Positions 38,717 to 47,793 of a stretch of 64,000 nucleotides of DNA are shown piece by piece; the stretch's first letter is position 1, and each line of letters opens with the position of its first letter. The position numbers and the translations under genes are program-made. Origin of the DNA: Shewanella vesiculosa (GTDB lineage: Bacteria; Pseudomonadota; Gammaproteobacteria; Enterobacterales; Shewanellaceae); NCBI RefSeq assembly GCF_021560015.1, contig NZ_CP073588.1, positions 496,001 through 560,000 on the forward strand. The letters run 5' to 3'. Below the pieces are notes generated by a model. It worked only from the letters and a program-made list of their open reading frames with translations. It did not search any database and had not been told where the DNA came from.

Positions 38717-39796
38717 ATGAAATATCGCTCAATATTGCCGTTGGCATTGCTTATTTCTACTATTCTAGCTGGTTGTACGCCTGTCGAAAGCGCCGTTCAA
38801 GAAGAGCTTGTACGCCCCGTTAAATTGTTTGAGGTCGCGCAATCTTCAGGCAATACTATTCGCCAATTTCCTGCCAGAGTTGAAGCCAACAGTCGAGCAC
38901 AATTATCATTTCGGATTTCAGGTCAGCTTGTCAGACTGGATCTTGTGGAAGGGCAGCAGGTTAAACAAGGTTTTTTACTGGCTCAATTAGACGATCGCGA
39001 TGCGCGTAATAATTTAATGACGCGTGAAGCTGAGTACGATTTGTTGCTGGCCGATTTTAGCCGTAATCAAACGCTACTCGATCGTAAACTGATTTCCCAA
39101 GCACTATTTGACAGCAGTAAAGCCCAACTTAAGTCGGCCAAAGCCGCGCTAGCAGCAGCCAATGACCAAGTGAGTTATACCCGTTTAGAAGCACCATTCA
39201 ATGGCACTATTGCTAAGCGACTAGTGGATAATCACCAAATTGTTCAGGCAAACCAAGGGGTAATGACCCTGCAAAATAATCATTTGCTTGATGTCACTAT
39301 TCAAGTGCCTGAAGCTATGGCAGCAGTCTTAACTCAAGATATTGCCAATGGCTTAGCGGCAAAAGTACGTTTTAGCGCAGTAGAGGGCATGTCGTTTGAT
39401 GCCAAATTTAAAGAATACTCAACCCAAGTGACGCCGGGCACCCAAGCCTATGAAGTGGTGTTTTCATTACCACAACCTGACAATGTGCAATTACTGCCAG
39501 GCATGAGTGCTGAATTAACCTTAGCTACGCTTAACGAATCACCACAAGGCTTTACTGCGATTGTGCCTATTTCAGCTGTAGATAAACAAGATCAAACTGG
39601 TGAGGTGACGGTATGGCGCTATCAGCCAGATAGCGGTGACATTAATCCGGTGAAAGTGACGCTTGGTCGCGTAAGCACAGATGGTGTTGAAGTGTTGAGT
39701 GGTTTGCAAAAAGGCGACGTTATTGTTGCTGCTGGATTGTCGCAATTATCTGCAGGCATGAAAGTGAAGCCATTACGCTGGCAACGGGGAGTGTAG
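38717..39796 (+). CDS. RND efflux periplasmic adaptor lipoprotein
   Basis: A 359-residue membrane fusion protein. The signal ends with a lipobox (LAGCTPV, Cys about residue 20), so it is anchored in the inner membrane. A lipoyl half (RISGQLVRLDLVEGQQVKQGFLLAQLDDRD), a helical hairpin (about 95-150) and the second lipoyl half (SYTRLEAPFNGTIAKRLVDNHQIV) follow, then beta-barrel and membrane-proximal parts. It links the RND pump to an outer-membrane channel, which is not encoded nearby. The next gene starts four bases after its stop. Confidence 0.92.
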   Translation: MKYRSILPLALLISTILAGCTPVESAVQEELVRPVKLFEVAQSSGNTIRQFPARVEANSRAQLSFRISGQLVRLDLVEGQQVKQGFLLAQLDDRDARNNLMTREAEYDLLLADFSRNQTLLDRKLISQALFDSSKAQLKSAKAALAAANDQVSYTRLEAPFNGTIAKRLVDNHQIVQANQGVMTLQNNHLLDVTIQVPEAMAAVLTQDIANGLAAKVRFSAVEGMSFDAKFKEYSTQVTPGTQAYEVVFSLPQPDNVQLLPGMSAELTLATLNESPQGFTAIVPISAVDKQDQTGEVTVWRYQPDSGDINPVKVTLGRVSTDGVEVLSGLQKGDVIVAAGLSQLSAGMKVKPLRWQRGV

Positions 39797-39799
39797 TTG

Positions 39800-42700
39800 A
39801 TGAATGTTGCTGAATATTCCATTAATCATAAAGTGATTAGCTGGATGTTTGTATTTTTACTGCTTATTGGTGGCAGTGTGGCTTTTACGGGACTAGGACA
39901 ATTAGAGTTTCCAGAATTTACCATTAAACAAGCGCTAGTGATCACCGCCTATCCTGGTGCATCGCCTGAGCAAGTGGAAGAAGAAGTGACCTTGCCGCTT
40001 GAAGATGCGTTGCAGCAGCTTGATGGCATTAAACATATCACTTCTATCAACAGTGCTGGGTTATCACAAATTCAGGTTGAGATTAAAGACAATTATGACA
40101 AACATCGCTTACCCCAAGTGTGGGATGAGGTGCGTCGAAAAGTAAATGACACCACAGGGGGCTTACCACCTGGTACCGCTAAGCCACAAGTGATTGATGA
40201 CTTTGGTGATGTATACGGTATTTTATTGAACTTGTCAGGCAACGATTTTAGTAACCGAGAACTGAGCAACTATTCCGACTATTTACGCCGTGAGTTGGTG
40301 CTTGTTCCCGGGGTAAAAAAAGTCTCTGTGGTAGGTGATGTGACAGAGCAAGTGGTGATTGAGATTTCACAGCAAAAACTGTCAGCGCTTGGTTTAGATC
40401 AAAGTTACATCTATGGATTAGTGAACAATCAAAATGTGGTGTCTAATGCTGGCAGCATTGTGATTGGTGATAATCGTATCCGTTTACATCCCACTGGTGA
40501 GTTTAGTTCTGTAGAGGAGTTGTCTCGTTTAGTCGTCAGTTCACCAGGCAGTACTGAACTTATTTACCTTGGAGATATTGCCAATATTGAAAAAGATTAT
40601 GACGAGACCCCTAATGTGCTTTATCACAATAGTGGTGAGGCGGCATTATCGTTAGGTATTGCGTTTTCAGGCGGCGTAAATGTCGTTGATGTGGGCAAGC
40701 GTGTGAGTGAGCGTTTAGTTGAACTTGAATCGCAACGGCCGTTAGGGATGAGCCTTGATACGGTTTATAACCAAAGCTCTGCGGTTGATCATACCGTTCA
40801 AGGTTTTTTGATTAACCTTTTAGAGTCGATTGCGATTGTCATCGCAGTATTATTATTATTTATGGGCCTGCGTTCTGGACTATTGATGGGCCTAATTCTG
40901 CTGTTAACTATTTTAGGTACTTTCATTGTAATGAAGGTATTAGACATTGAATTGCAGTTGATATCTCTGGGGGCGCTGATCATTGCCTTAGGTATGTTAG
41001 TCGACAACGCGATTGTGGTCACCGAAGGTATTTTGATTGGCTTACAGCGTGGTAAAACTCGTCTTGAAGCCGCAAAGCAAGTGGTATCGCAAACTCAGTG
41101 GCCATTATTAGGCGCAACTGTGATTGCCATTATTGCCTTTGCGCCAATTGGTTTGTCACAAAATGCGGCCGGAGAGTTTTGTCGTTCATTGTTTCAAGTG
41201 TTAATGATTTCTTTGTTTATTAGTTGGATTACAGCAATCACCTTAACGCCATTTTTCTGTAATTTGTTATTCAAAGAGACTTCACCACAAGCTGAACAGG
41301 TAGACCCTTATAAAGGCTGGTTGTTTACCACGTATCGTCGTTTTCTGTATTTTGTATTACGTTTTCGTCTAGTGACATTGTCAGTGGTGTTGGCGATGTT
41401 AGTCACCGCAGTGATAGGTTTTGGTCACATTAAGAACGTGTTTTTTCCTGCATCAAATACGCCAATATTTTTTGTTGATGTATGGATGCCTGAAGGGACA
41501 GACATTAAAGCCACGGAACGATTTACTGGCGAAATAGAGAAAAAGCTACTGCAAGAAAGTGAGCTTAATGACTCCGGGTTAGTGCACCTGACATCTGTCA
41601 TCGGTCAGGGTGCCCAGCGTTTTGTGTTACCTTATCAGCCTGAAAAAGGCTATCCAGCCTTTGCTCAGCTTATCGTAGAAATGCGCGACCTAGCAGCCGT
41701 TAAGGCTTATATGCCCCAAGTTGAACAGTTGTTAAATAGCCATTTTCCCCAAGCACAATACCGTTTAAAAAATATGGAGAATGGTCCATCACCAGCGGCG
41801 AAAATTGAAGCGCGTTTCTATGGCGAAGATCCTCAAGTGCTGCGCAGTTTAGCCGCGCAAGCGGAAAGTATTTTTAGAAACGAACCGACAATGGACGGTG
41901 TTCGCCACAATTGGCGTAACCAAGTGCCACTCATCCGTCCACAATTACAAAATGCTCAAGCACGTGAAACCGGCATCAGTAAACAAGATTTAGATAATGC
42001 CTTATTGGTTAACTTTAGCGGTAAACAAATTGGCTTGTACCGTGAAACCAGCCATCTATTACCGATTGTTGCTCGTGCACCTGCCGCAGAACGGCTTCAA
42101 GCGGATAGTTTATGGAAGATGCAAATCTGGAGTACTGAGAACAATACCTTTGTCCCAGCAACGCAAGTCGTCAGTGAGTTCAGCACTGAATGGGAAAACC
42201 CTTTGGTGATGCGCCGTGATCGTATTCGTATGTTGGCTGTCTTGGCAGATCCTAAATTGGGCTCTAACGAAACTGCAGACTCAGTGCACAAAAAAGTTAG
42301 ACATAAAATAGAGGCGATTAAACTACCTTCCGGTTATCGCTTGGAGTGGGGCGGGGAGTTTGAATCGGCAGGCGAAGCGCAAACAGCTGTTTTTAGCTCA
42401 ATTCCCATGGGTTATTTAGCGATGTTTTTAATCACAGTGTTTCTGTTTAACTCTGTACGACAACCCTTGGTCATTTGGTTTACGGTACCGTTGGCGGTTA
42501 TTGGTGTATCAGCAGGGTTGTTGATATTTGATGCTCCGTTTAGCTTTATGGCATTACTTGGATTGTTGAGCCTGTCTGGGATGGTGATCAAAAACGGCAT
42601 AGTGTTGGTTGATCAAATCAATCTTGAACTTGAAGAGGGGAAAGAGGCTGGATTTGCACTAGTTGATTCGTGTGTGAGTCGTGTTCGCCCTGTTATGATG

Positions 42701-42865
42701 GCTGCGATTACCACCATGTTGGGCATGATCCCTTTAATTAGTGATGCTTTTTTTGGTTCTATGGCGATTACCATCATCTTTGGTTTAGGTTTTGCTTCAC
42801 TATTAACTTTAGTGGTGTTGCCCGTTATGTATAGCCTAGTGTTTAACCTTAAAGTGACTCGCTGA
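39800..42865 (+). CDS. RND-family efflux pump, inner-membrane subunit
   Basis: A 1021-residue pump of the AcrB/HAE1-like class with twelve membrane helices in two repeats and two large periplasmic loops. Helix 4 includes LGMLVDNAIVVTEG, whose Asp pair member takes part in proton relay, and the second repeat has LSGMVIKNGIVLVDQIN. The first periplasmic loop has TAYPGASPEQVEEEVTLPLE. The start is ATG 39800, with GGGGAG upstream. It is cotranscribed with the adaptor. Substrates are unknown; short loops and a lipoprotein adaptor resemble multidrug or solvent pumps of the VexC/D type. Confidence 0.93.
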   Translation: MNVAEYSINHKVISWMFVFLLLIGGSVAFTGLGQLEFPEFTIKQALVITAYPGASPEQVEEEVTLPLEDALQQLDGIKHITSINSAGLSQIQVEIKDNYDKHRLPQVWDEVRRKVNDTTGGLPPGTAKPQVIDDFGDVYGILLNLSGNDFSNRELSNYSDYLRRELVLVPGVKKVSVVGDVTEQVVIEISQQKLSALGLDQSYIYGLVNNQNVVSNAGSIVIGDNRIRLHPTGEFSSVEELSRLVVSSPGSTELIYLGDIANIEKDYDETPNVLYHNSGEAALSLGIAFSGGVNVVDVGKRVSERLVELESQRPLGMSLDTVYNQSSAVDHTVQGFLINLLESIAIVIAVLLLFMGLRSGLLMGLILLLTILGTFIVMKVLDIELQLISLGALIIALGMLVDNAIVVTEGILIGLQRGKTRLEAAKQVVSQTQWPLLGATVIAIIAFAPIGLSQNAAGEFCRSLFQVLMISLFISWITAITLTPFFCNLLFKETSPQAEQVDPYKGWLFTTYRRFLYFVLRFRLVTLSVVLAMLVTAVIGFGHIKNVFFPASNTPIFFVDVWMPEGTDIKATERFTGEIEKKLLQESELNDSGLVHLTSVIGQGAQRFVLPYQPEKGYPAFAQLIVEMRDLAAVKAYMPQVEQLLNSHFPQAQYRLKNMENGPSPAAKIEARFYGEDPQVLRSLAAQAESIFRNEPTMDGVRHNWRNQVPLIRPQLQNAQARETGISKQDLDNALLVNFSGKQIGLYRETSHLLPIVARAPAAERLQADSLWKMQIWSTENNTFVPATQVVSEFSTEWENPLVMRRDRIRMLAVLADPKLGSNETADSVHKKVRHKIEAIKLPSGYRLEWGGEFESAGEAQTAVFSSIPMGYLAMFLITVFLFNSVRQPLVIWFTVPLAVIGVSAGLLIFDAPFSFMALLGLLSLSGMVIKNGIVLVDQINLELEEGKEAGFALVDSCVSRVRPVMMAAITTMLGMIPLISDAFFGSMAITIIFGLGFASLLTLVVLPVMYSLVFNLKVTR

Positions 42866-42892
42866 TCGATCAATAATGCTATTTGATTGATT

Positions 42893-42928
42893 AAGGCTGC
42901 TGATACAATTGTGCCAGCAGCCTTTTTG
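42893..42928 (+). terminator. Terminator after the RND operon
   Basis: AAGGCTGCTG pairs exactly with CAGCAGCCTT around a 12-base loop, followed by TTT. It begins 28 bases after the pump stop. Confidence 0.85.
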
Positions 42929-43142
42929 AAGGCATTAATCTATCATTAGCGTCGTTGTACATCAGGCAGCTTAATGTATTTCTGTTATCAACAATGGCTG
43001 ACTCAAAATCGGTCAGCTTTTACGCCTCCATTGGTCTTGTTCGCAAACCAATCGCCAGCTTGATATTGATGACATAGCATAGATTGATTTTGCTGCGTTT
43101 CAGTTATCTCTTATCCTTAGTTGAATGTAACTGTGGTATTTT

Positions 43143-43171
43143 TTGCTCACCAGCCCCATTCAGCGTATAAT
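43143..43171 (+). promoter_or_regulatory. Probable sigma-70 promoter for rluB
   Basis: TATAAT at 43166-43171 is a perfect -10, with TTGCTC 17 bases upstream as -35. It lies about 115 bases before rluB, in the 419-base gap after the RND operon, and would let rluB be expressed independently of the efflux genes. Confidence 0.6.
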
Positions 43172-43284
43172 CTACGCACTTTTCTAATTGTATGCGCCTT
43201 AGGCGGGTACAATCCTAAAAAGACAATAAAACAAGAGTAATTAACCTTTTGTTTTTTATGAAACTTCTTTAAAGAGTCCCGCTA

Positions 43285-44157
43285 ATGAGTGAAAAATTGC
43301 AGAAAGTCTTGGCCCGTGCAGGCCATGGCTCCCGTCGTGAGATGGAGGCATGGATTGCTGCAGGCCGAGTTAGTGTTGACGGTGAAATTTCTGGTTTAGG
43401 TGATCGTGTTGAGGCTGATGCCAAAATACGTATTGATGGCCGTGCCGTTTCATTAAAATCAGCTGACGACATTATTTGTCGTGTACTGGCATACCATAAA
43501 CCTGAAGGTGAAATTTGCTCGCGCAAAGATCCTGAAGGTCGTACTACAGTGTTCGAACGTTTACCTAAAGTGCGTGATGCTCGTTGGGTTGCGGTAGGGC
43601 GTTTAGATATTAATACTTCAGGGTTACTATTATTTACCTGTGATGGTGAATTAGCTAATCGTTTAATGCATCCGTCTAATGAAGTAGAGCGTGAATACGC
43701 TGTGCGTACTTTTGGTGAAGTGCCAGAGGCTGCAGTGCAGCGTTTACGTACCGGTGTGACCTTAGAAGATGGCCCAGCCCAGTTTGATACCATCAAAGCT
43801 GCGGGCGGCGAAGGCATCAATCAATGGTGGCATGTTACCCTTCGCGAAGGACGTAATCGTGAAGTGCGTCGTTTGTGGGAGTCTCAAGACGTACAAGTTA
43901 GCCGTTTAATCCGCGTGCGTTATGGTCAAGTTGAATTGCCAAAAACATTGCCTCGTGGTGGCTGGATTGAACTGCCAATTGACCAAGTGAACTACTTACG
44001 TCAACTTGCTGGTTTAGAACCTGAGACACGTTCAATTTTAGGCTCGGACAAACACAGTGTTGCCCGTTCTAAAGTGAAAAGTGCTAAAATTCGCCGTGCA
44101 GTTCATAAGCATAAAGTGGTGGGTAATCACGGCAAACCAACGCGTCAGCGTAGCTAA
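43285..44157 (+). CDS. rluB: 23S rRNA pseudouridine(2605) synthase
   Basis: A 290-residue RsuA-family pseudouridine synthase. The N-terminal S4 RNA-binding domain ([22 protein letters not shown]) is followed by the catalytic domain with [14 protein letters not shown], whose Asp is the nucleophile, and [14 protein letters not shown]. The C-terminus is a basic tail rich in Lys, Arg and His. In E. coli RluB modifies U2605 of 23S rRNA. In Shewanella as I recall it, rluB directly follows scpB; here a LysR/RND block separates them. Confidence 0.92.
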   Translation: MSEKLQKVLARAGHGSRREMEAWIAAGRVSVDGEISGLGDRVEADAKIRIDGRAVSLKSADDIICRVLAYHKPEGEICSRKDPEGRTTVFERLPKVRDARWVAVGRLDINTSGLLLFTCDGELANRLMHPSNEVEREYAVRTFGEVPEAAVQRLRTGVTLEDGPAQFDTIKAAGGEGINQWWHVTLREGRNREVRRLWESQDVQVSRLIRVRYGQVELPKTLPRGGWIELPIDQVNYLRQLAGLEPETRSILGSDKHSVARSKVKSAKIRRAVHKHKVVGNHGKPTRQRS

Positions 44158-44184
44158 TACATCAGTTTTGCTTTGTTTATAGGA

Positions 44185-44206
44185 GGTCGCGAAAGCGGCC
44201 TTTTTT
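44185..44206 (+). terminator. Terminator after rluB
   Basis: GGTCGC pairs with GCGGCC (one G-U) around GAAA, followed by TTTTTT, 28 bases after the stop. Confidence 0.82.
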
Positions 44207-44351
44207 GTTAATTTTTATTGATAAAAATTATATATTGCTCACCTACTTGTCAAAAGTTTTTTCTCAGATATGATTCTCAAAATTTACGGCCTATTGAGCT
44301 GTTATTCGACAATTTATGCGCTGCGGCGTTAATACTAATGATTAGGAATGT

Positions 44352-44681
44352 ATGAAAAAAGTATTGGTTGGTTTATTGGTCTTGTTACTAGTAGCTTGCG
44401 CATCTGCACCGAGTTGGCAAGGTATGTCTGAGCGTGAGATCAGTCAATGGAAAGCGATAGGGTTTGATTCAACCCAAGCGCAAAATTGGCGTGTCAGAGG
44501 CTTTGGACCTGCAGAATCTGATGGTTGGATAAAAGCAAACTTCACGTTAGATACGGCAACGATTTGGGCCAAAGAAGCCTTTAATGTTGAAGAAGCTCAA
44601 GTGTGGAGTGAAGCCGGTTTTGAGATTGAAGAAGCGGTAACTAATCGCAGTAAAGGCTTAACACCAGTAAGAGCAAATTAA
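44352..44681 (+). CDS. Small lipoprotein built of six 13-residue repeats
   Basis: A 109-residue lipoprotein with a clear lipobox (LLVACAS, Cys at residue 16). Residues 26-103 divide exactly into six 13-residue units with no gaps: SEREISQWKAIGF, DSTQAQNWRVRGF, GPAESDGWIKANF, TLDTATIWAKEAF, NVEEAQVWSEAGF and EIEEAVTNRSKGL. The consensus is roughly x-x-x-E-A-x-x-W-x-x-x-G-F, with Trp at position 8 and an aromatic or Leu at 13. The repeat probably forms short stacked helices. I do not know the function. It is a single gene between rluB and tRNA-Leu. Confidence 0.85.
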   Translation: MKKVLVGLLVLLLVACASAPSWQGMSEREISQWKAIGFDSTQAQNWRVRGFGPAESDGWIKANFTLDTATIWAKEAFNVEEAQVWSEAGFEIEEAVTNRSKGLTPVRAN

Positions 44682-44896
44682 TTATTTATTGTGCTAAGCA
44701 CTTTGTTTTGTTGGATTTTACATCGGATTGACGTTTTTTAAAGCGTTCAGTTTGATGTAATGAAAATTTTAGTTGCTTGGCTCAAAAAAATCAGTAAAGT
44801 GTGCCCCAAGTTAAGCCGGACGCGAAAGCAGCTTGGTTTACCTTACGTAATAACAAATTAAGTGAGTTGATATTTTTATCAAAACACGCTCAGTTT

Positions 44897-44982
44897 GCCC
44901 GAGTGGTGGAATCGGTAGACACAAGGGATTTAAAATCCCTCGCTGAATAAGCGTGCCAGTTCAAGTCTGGCCTCGGGTACCA
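44897..44982 (+). tRNA. tRNA-Leu (anticodon TAA)
   Basis: An 86-base class II tRNA starting GCCCGAG and ending CTCGGGT-ACCA, with CCA encoded. The anticodon loop TTTAAAA between AGGGA and TCCCT gives TAA. The long variable arm (CGCTGAATAAGCG) is typical of Leu, and the T arm has AGTTCAAGTCT. It reads UUA/UUG. Confidence 0.97.
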
Positions 44983-45011
44983 TTATAATCTCTAGTAATA
45001 GAGAGTGGTGT

Positions 45012-45043
45012 AAAAAAGCCTCAACTTATGTTGGGGCTTTTTT
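45012..45043 (+). terminator. Terminator of tRNA-Leu
   Basis: AAAAAAGCCTCAAC pairs with GTTGGGGCTTTTTT (one G-U) around TTAT, about 30 bases after the tRNA. Confidence 0.88.
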
Positions 45044-45222
45044 ACGTCTGTAATTTGGTGGTTAAGGGTAACAAACGCAAAAGAAGGTGAGGGCGATAAG
45101 AGCGAACGAGCCTAGATGCTAGGGCGGACTTCATCCTACTAGTTCGCTACGTGGCTATAAGAACGTTTGAGGTCTGAATACTACAGAGTTATAGCCTATA
45201 GCTGAACACTCTAGGACTTAGA

Positions 45223-45550
45223 CTTTTAAGGTTTAACGCTGACTTCAGTGGTATTCGCATTCAACAGCCTGCATATCGCTCTTTAGCTACTTCAGCTATA
45301 GCCTCTAGCTTCGAAGCATTCTAGTACCTCGGCTTTTAAGGTTTAACGCTGACTTCAGTGACCTAGCATTCAACAGCCTGCAAATTACCCTTTAGCTACT
45401 GCAGTTATAGCTTCTTGCAGCGAAGCGTTCTAGCACCTCGGCTTTTATGTTTAACGCTGACTCCAGTGACATTCGCATTCAACAGCCTGCATATCGCCCT
45501 TTAGCTACTTCAGTTATAGCCTCTAGCTTCGAAGCGTTCTAGTACCTCGG
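45223..45550. repeat. About 110-bp noncoding tandem repeat, three copies plus a degenerate half-copy
   Basis: Copies start at the CTTTTA motif at 45223, 45333 and 45442, with a fourth start at 45551 where the unit breaks off. Shared blocks, in order, are GTTTAACGCTGACTTCAGTG, CATTCAACAGCCTGCA, TTTAGCTACTTCAGTTATAG, a GCTTCGAAGC palindrome and TTCTAGTACCTCGGCTTTTA. A diverged half-copy precedes the first (about 45150-45222). No frame is open through it. It lies between the tRNA-Leu terminator and the convergent HU-family gene. The copies are contiguous, without spacers. Confidence 0.88.
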
Positions 45551-45572
45551 CTTTTAATCTCTAGTGCCTCAG

Positions 45573-45848
45573 TTAATCGTTGATTAGCGCTTTTAATGTT
45601 GGCGACGCTTTAAAGCTGGGTTGATTAAATCCGTCAATCTCTATGGCTGCACCCGTTTGTGGATTACGGCCTACTCTAGGTAAGTAAAAACGCAATTCAA
45701 ACGTGCCAAATTGTGGAATGTAGATTTTCTCGCCTTCAGCTAAACCTTGATGAATAATGGCTAGGATCTGTTCAAGTTGTTGCTTTGTTTGAGCTTGAGG
45801 TTGGTCCATTTTATTGGCCATTGATTGGATGAGTTGCTTTTTATTCAT
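45573..45848 (-). CDS. HU-family DNA-binding protein
   Basis: A 91-residue histone-like protein of HU/IHF length. It starts MNKKQLIQSMANKMD and has the IPQFGTFEL strand before the beta arm and GRNPQTGAAIEIDG, the conserved DNA-intercalating tip (RNPQTG). The C-terminus contains PSFKASPTLKALI. It differs from canonical HupA/HupB in the N-terminal region, so it is probably an accessory paralogue. It faces the 110-bp repeat block, which lies beyond its 3' end. Confidence 0.9.
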   Translation of the reverse strand: MNKKQLIQSMANKMDQPQAQTKQQLEQILAIIHQGLAEGEKIYIPQFGTFELRFYLPRVGRNPQTGAAIEIDGFNQPSFKASPTLKALIND

Positions 45849-46106
45849 GAGAGTCTCTATAACTTAAGTACTTCAAAACCCTCTTATAACAATTCAATAT
45901 CGACCTTCCTAGTTGTGTATTCATAAATTAATGTTAAGTGGTTACTTTTTATATTTACGATTAACTTTTATACAAAGAGGTAATATTTTAGTATTCACTT
46001 TTGTTGCTTAAATGTTTCGTTCATTCAAAGCGCGTTATTATTTGCCATAATGACTATACCCATTTCACTTATGTCATAAACATGACAGTATCGTGGGGTG
46101 TCGCTA

Positions 46107-47555
46107 ATGGGGAAGAGTATGTTCAGTAAACATAAACTGTCTATAAATGTGAGCATAGTAGCCATATTGCTTTGGAGTATATCGTCATTTGTTTTGGCCG
46201 ATACTGATGATATATATCCTAACTTAACTCAAAATCTGCAATTACAGTATTTGGCTGAACCTAATGCGCAGCGAGCACACTATTTAGCAATATTACAAAC
46301 AGGCTCTGCTGCAAAATCATTAGAATATATCGATCTCATTCAGCAAAGTGTTGCCACTTTTTGGCGCAATAAAAAGGTGCCTATCGCATTTGATGTAATC
46401 GAAAGTTCGGCCTCGTTGCTTGAAAAAAATATCGCACTGGAACCTGCCGTCGATGATTACCTGAGTGTCATAAACGCGCTACGCAAATTAATGTGGTTAT
46501 CGCAAACTCAAGATTGGCAGGCTATCACAGTTGATGCCTTGCTTCGCCCTGGCGATAGCGATCCCAATATTAAGTTAATCAACCAACGTTTGTGGCTATT
46601 AGGTGATGCCAGCGAATTACTTGCTGATGAAGTTGTATATCAACCCGCTTCAGCGGAAAGTGTTAAACGTTTTCAGTCTCGCCATGGGCTAAAACCTGAT
46701 GCCGTGATTGGTCCAAAGACCTTATTTTGGTTAAATCAAACTCCGCTTCAACTGGCTTCTTTACTAGCAAAGAGCTTTGTTGAAAAAACAGCATATTTAA
46801 GTCAATTGCCTCAACCTTATTTGTTAATTAATATTCCTGCTTTTCAAATGGTACTGGTGGATGATAATCAGGTCGTATTGTCATCGAAAGTTATCGTGGG
46901 TAAACCGCACCGACCGACTCCGCTGATGACAGGGCAAATTTCAAATATCATCATCAATCCTACTTGGACGGTACCTCGACAGATTTTACGCCAAGATATT
47001 TTGCCGCAAATAAGACGCTATGGTGACTATTTTGCCGACAAGCATTTTGATGTGTTTGATTATGAAGGCAATCGAGTTAATAAAACTGCGGAGCAATGGC
47101 AGCAAGCAGCAATAGGGCGCTTTCCTTATCGAGTCGTGCAGCGTCCTGGAGGTGATAATGCTTTAGGCCGATATAAATTCCATTTCAATAATGATCAAAG
47201 TATCTATTTGCATGACACCCCTAATCGAACGCTATTTTCAAAATCACAAAGAGATTTATCATCAGGTTGTGTCCGCATTGAAAAGGTACAGCAATTAGCC
47301 GACTGGTTTGTCAACCATTTGGTTATCGATAAACGAACCTGGAATCGCTTACAGTCTAATTATACGCAAACCCAATGGTTTGCCTTATCAGCACCTTTAC
47401 CCGTGCACATGGTCTATTGGCGTGCTTGGGTGGATGAGCAATATATTATTCAGTATCGTGATGACATTTATCAGTTAACTCCAAAGGCAGCGGTCAATTT
47501 ATTAAGCCATCAAGGCGCCAGCAAAGATATTGTGCAGGGATTATCAGTTAATTAA
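46107..47555 (+). CDS. ldtD: L,D-transpeptidase (LdtD/YcbB-like)
   Basis: A periplasmic peptidoglycan cross-linking enzyme of about 482 residues. The order is signal peptide (about 1-32), an N-terminal domain, a peptidoglycan-binding unit (ESVKRFQSRHGLKPDAVIGP), and a YkuD catalytic domain from about residue 245 with IYLHDTPNRTLF and the nucleophile motif SSGCVRIE. It forms 3-3 cross-links. Starts at GTG 46098, ATG 46107 and ATG 46119 are all possible; 46107 has GGGG about nine bases upstream. mepK follows, the same pair as ycbB-ycbK of E. coli. Confidence 0.92.
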   Translation: MGKSMFSKHKLSINVSIVAILLWSISSFVLADTDDIYPNLTQNLQLQYLAEPNAQRAHYLAILQTGSAAKSLEYIDLIQQSVATFWRNKKVPIAFDVIESSASLLEKNIALEPAVDDYLSVINALRKLMWLSQTQDWQAITVDALLRPGDSDPNIKLINQRLWLLGDASELLADEVVYQPASAESVKRFQSRHGLKPDAVIGPKTLFWLNQTPLQLASLLAKSFVEKTAYLSQLPQPYLLINIPAFQMVLVDDNQVVLSSKVIVGKPHRPTPLMTGQISNIIINPTWTVPRQILRQDILPQIRRYGDYFADKHFDVFDYEGNRVNKTAEQWQQAAIGRFPYRVVQRPGGDNALGRYKFHFNNDQSIYLHDTPNRTLFSKSQRDLSSGCVRIEKVQQLADWFVNHLVIDKRTWNRLQSNYTQTQWFALSAPLPVHMVYWRAWVDEQYIIQYRDDIYQLTPKAAVNLLSHQGASKDIVQGLSVN

Positions 47556-47793
47556 GTAAAGTTAATGGCTGCTCACTTTGCTCCTAAGCACTTGAGCAAT
47601 ATCACACTCTTATATTAGCGTGCGTGTTTTTAATCTCACGCAACAGCGCCAGACTTGCATTTATGAGCATTAATGGTTAATTTATTCGCCAGCTGGATAA
47701 AAAAGCAACAACTAGTTCGATCGTGTTGTGAAGATTAAATCATGCCTCAAAGGCTGATAAGTCCTGAATTTAGATAATTAAAGTGGTGTATAA

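Noticed and set aside
43269..43820. 183-codon minus-strand frame across rluB
   Set aside because: An antisense shadow of a well-identified gene.
45223..45550. CRISPR array
   Set aside because: The repeats are about 110 bp, contiguous and imperfect, with no spacers and no cas genes.
44897..45560. Integrated element at the tRNA-Leu 3' end
   Set aside because: No integrase, no duplicated tRNA end and no cargo; only the repeat block and core genes follow.
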